Shown here piece by piece: positions 5,759 through 6,048 of a stretch of DNA of 6,048 nucleotides (positions are counted from its first letter, which is position 1; every line of letters begins with the position of its first letter). This DNA comes from an uncultured Treponema sp. GTDB lineage: Bacteria > Spirochaetota > Spirochaetia > Treponematales > Treponemataceae. The position numbers and the translations under genes were made by a program. The stretch spans positions 1 through 6,048 of the forward strand of contig CALINC010000011.1 in assembly GCA_938045195.1 (NCBI GenBank), given 5' to 3'. Below the pieces are notes generated by a model, which saw only the letters and a list, made by a program, of their open reading frames with translations, made no database searches and had not been told where the DNA came from.

Positions 5759-5998
5759 ATGAAAACATTACCGGTAGCTAAAGTAAGAGCGAATTTCTCT
5801 GCATTGCTGAAAGAAGTTGCATTAGGTAATGAAATCGGTATTGCATTTGGCAGAAAACAAGAAACAATAGCTGTCATCATTCCAATTGAAGAGTATAAAA
5901 AAACAAAGGCGCGAAAACTTGGTACCTTAGAAGGAAAAGTAAGAGTTGAGTTTAGTGAGAATTGGGCAATAACCGATGAAGAGTTTGTAAATCTATGA
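5759..5998 (+). CDS. Phd/YefM-type antitoxin of a VapBC-like module
   Basis: This 79-residue protein is predicted to bind and inhibit the PIN-domain toxin encoded directly after it and to repress the shared promoter. The N-terminal part has the Phd/YefM fold pattern: MKTLPVAKVRANFSALLKEV (1-20), a glycine-containing turn, and the strand and helix TIAVIIPIEEY (37-46). The C-terminal part (about 53-79) is acidic and probably the toxin-binding tail. A frame open from ATG 5714 would add 15 residues, but that ATG lies upstream of the promoter's -35 box, and the family start aligns with MKTLPVAK at 5759. No Shine-Dalgarno sequence precedes 5759, consistent with leaderless translation. The stop overlaps the next start as ATGA. 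Unlike the decayed yefM locus upstream, the frame is clean. Confidence 0.8.
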   Translation: MKTLPVAKVRANFSALLKEVALGNEIGIAFGRKQETIAVIIPIEEYKKTKARKLGTLEGKVRVEFSENWAITDEEFVNL

Positions 5999-6048
5999 AA
6001 ATCCTATTAGATACGCACTATTTATTATGGGCATTTATTGATACAAGT
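5995..6048 (+). CDS. vapC: VapC-like PIN-domain toxin, 5' part only
   Basis: The first 18 codons read MKILLDTHYLLWAFIDTS and run off the window. The pattern MKxLLDTHxLLW is the first strand and helix of PIN-domain ribonucleases, and Asp6 is the first of the acidic residues that bind Mg2+ for RNA cleavage. VapC toxins typically cut tRNA or rRNA; the target here is unknown. The ATG overlaps the antitoxin TGA by four bases (ATGA), the standard coupling in such operons. About 110 further codons would be expected beyond the window. Family assignment rests on a short stretch but is supported by gene order. Confidence 0.75.
   Translation, partial: MKILLDTHYLLWAFIDTS

Overview
The window most resembles a spirochaete chromosome of the genus Treponema, probably an oral, T. 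denticola-like species. This rests on the AT-rich, A/T-ending codon use, the short 638-residue GyrB with lysine at position 136, and a toxin-antitoxin region of the kind found in integron cassettes. No 16S or other decisive marker is present, so the genus call is an inference.

Layout. Positions 1-138 hold a cluster of small inverted repeats (1-40) and a good sigma-70-type promoter (70-98) for gyrB (139-2055). Then come, on the same strand, a divergent member of the iron-containing alcohol dehydrogenase fold family (2131-3282) and a TrmH/SpoU-type SPOUT RNA methyltransferase (3286-4080). The gaps are 75 and 3 bases with no convincing terminator, so the three probably form one transcript. A second promoter (4077-4105), whose -35 box overlaps the stop codon of the methyltransferase gene, drives a cation diffusion facilitator transporter (4118-5071) from an almost leaderless start.

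From 5072 to the end the character changes to accessory DNA rich in toxin-antitoxin (TA) genes. There is a yefM antitoxin pseudogene with two opposite frameshifts (5093-5329), a yoeB-type toxin remnant with a stop at codon 2 (from 5329), and, fused to it in frame, the C-terminal part of a higA antitoxin (to 5556). Four bases after the higA stop lies a stretch (5560-5588) that looks like one arm of an integron attC site. A stretch without a convincing gene follows (5589-5723). After it comes an apparently intact Phd/YefM-type antitoxin (5759-5998) overlapping by four bases the start of a VapC-like PIN-domain toxin that runs off the window (5995-6048). Its promoter (5724-5752) places the transcription start on the ATG itself, so the message should be leaderless.

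The most notable points are the alcohol dehydrogenase homologue, which has lost all four metal ligands and its cofactor motifs, and the TA graveyard beside a possible attC arm, which suggests remains of integron cassettes.
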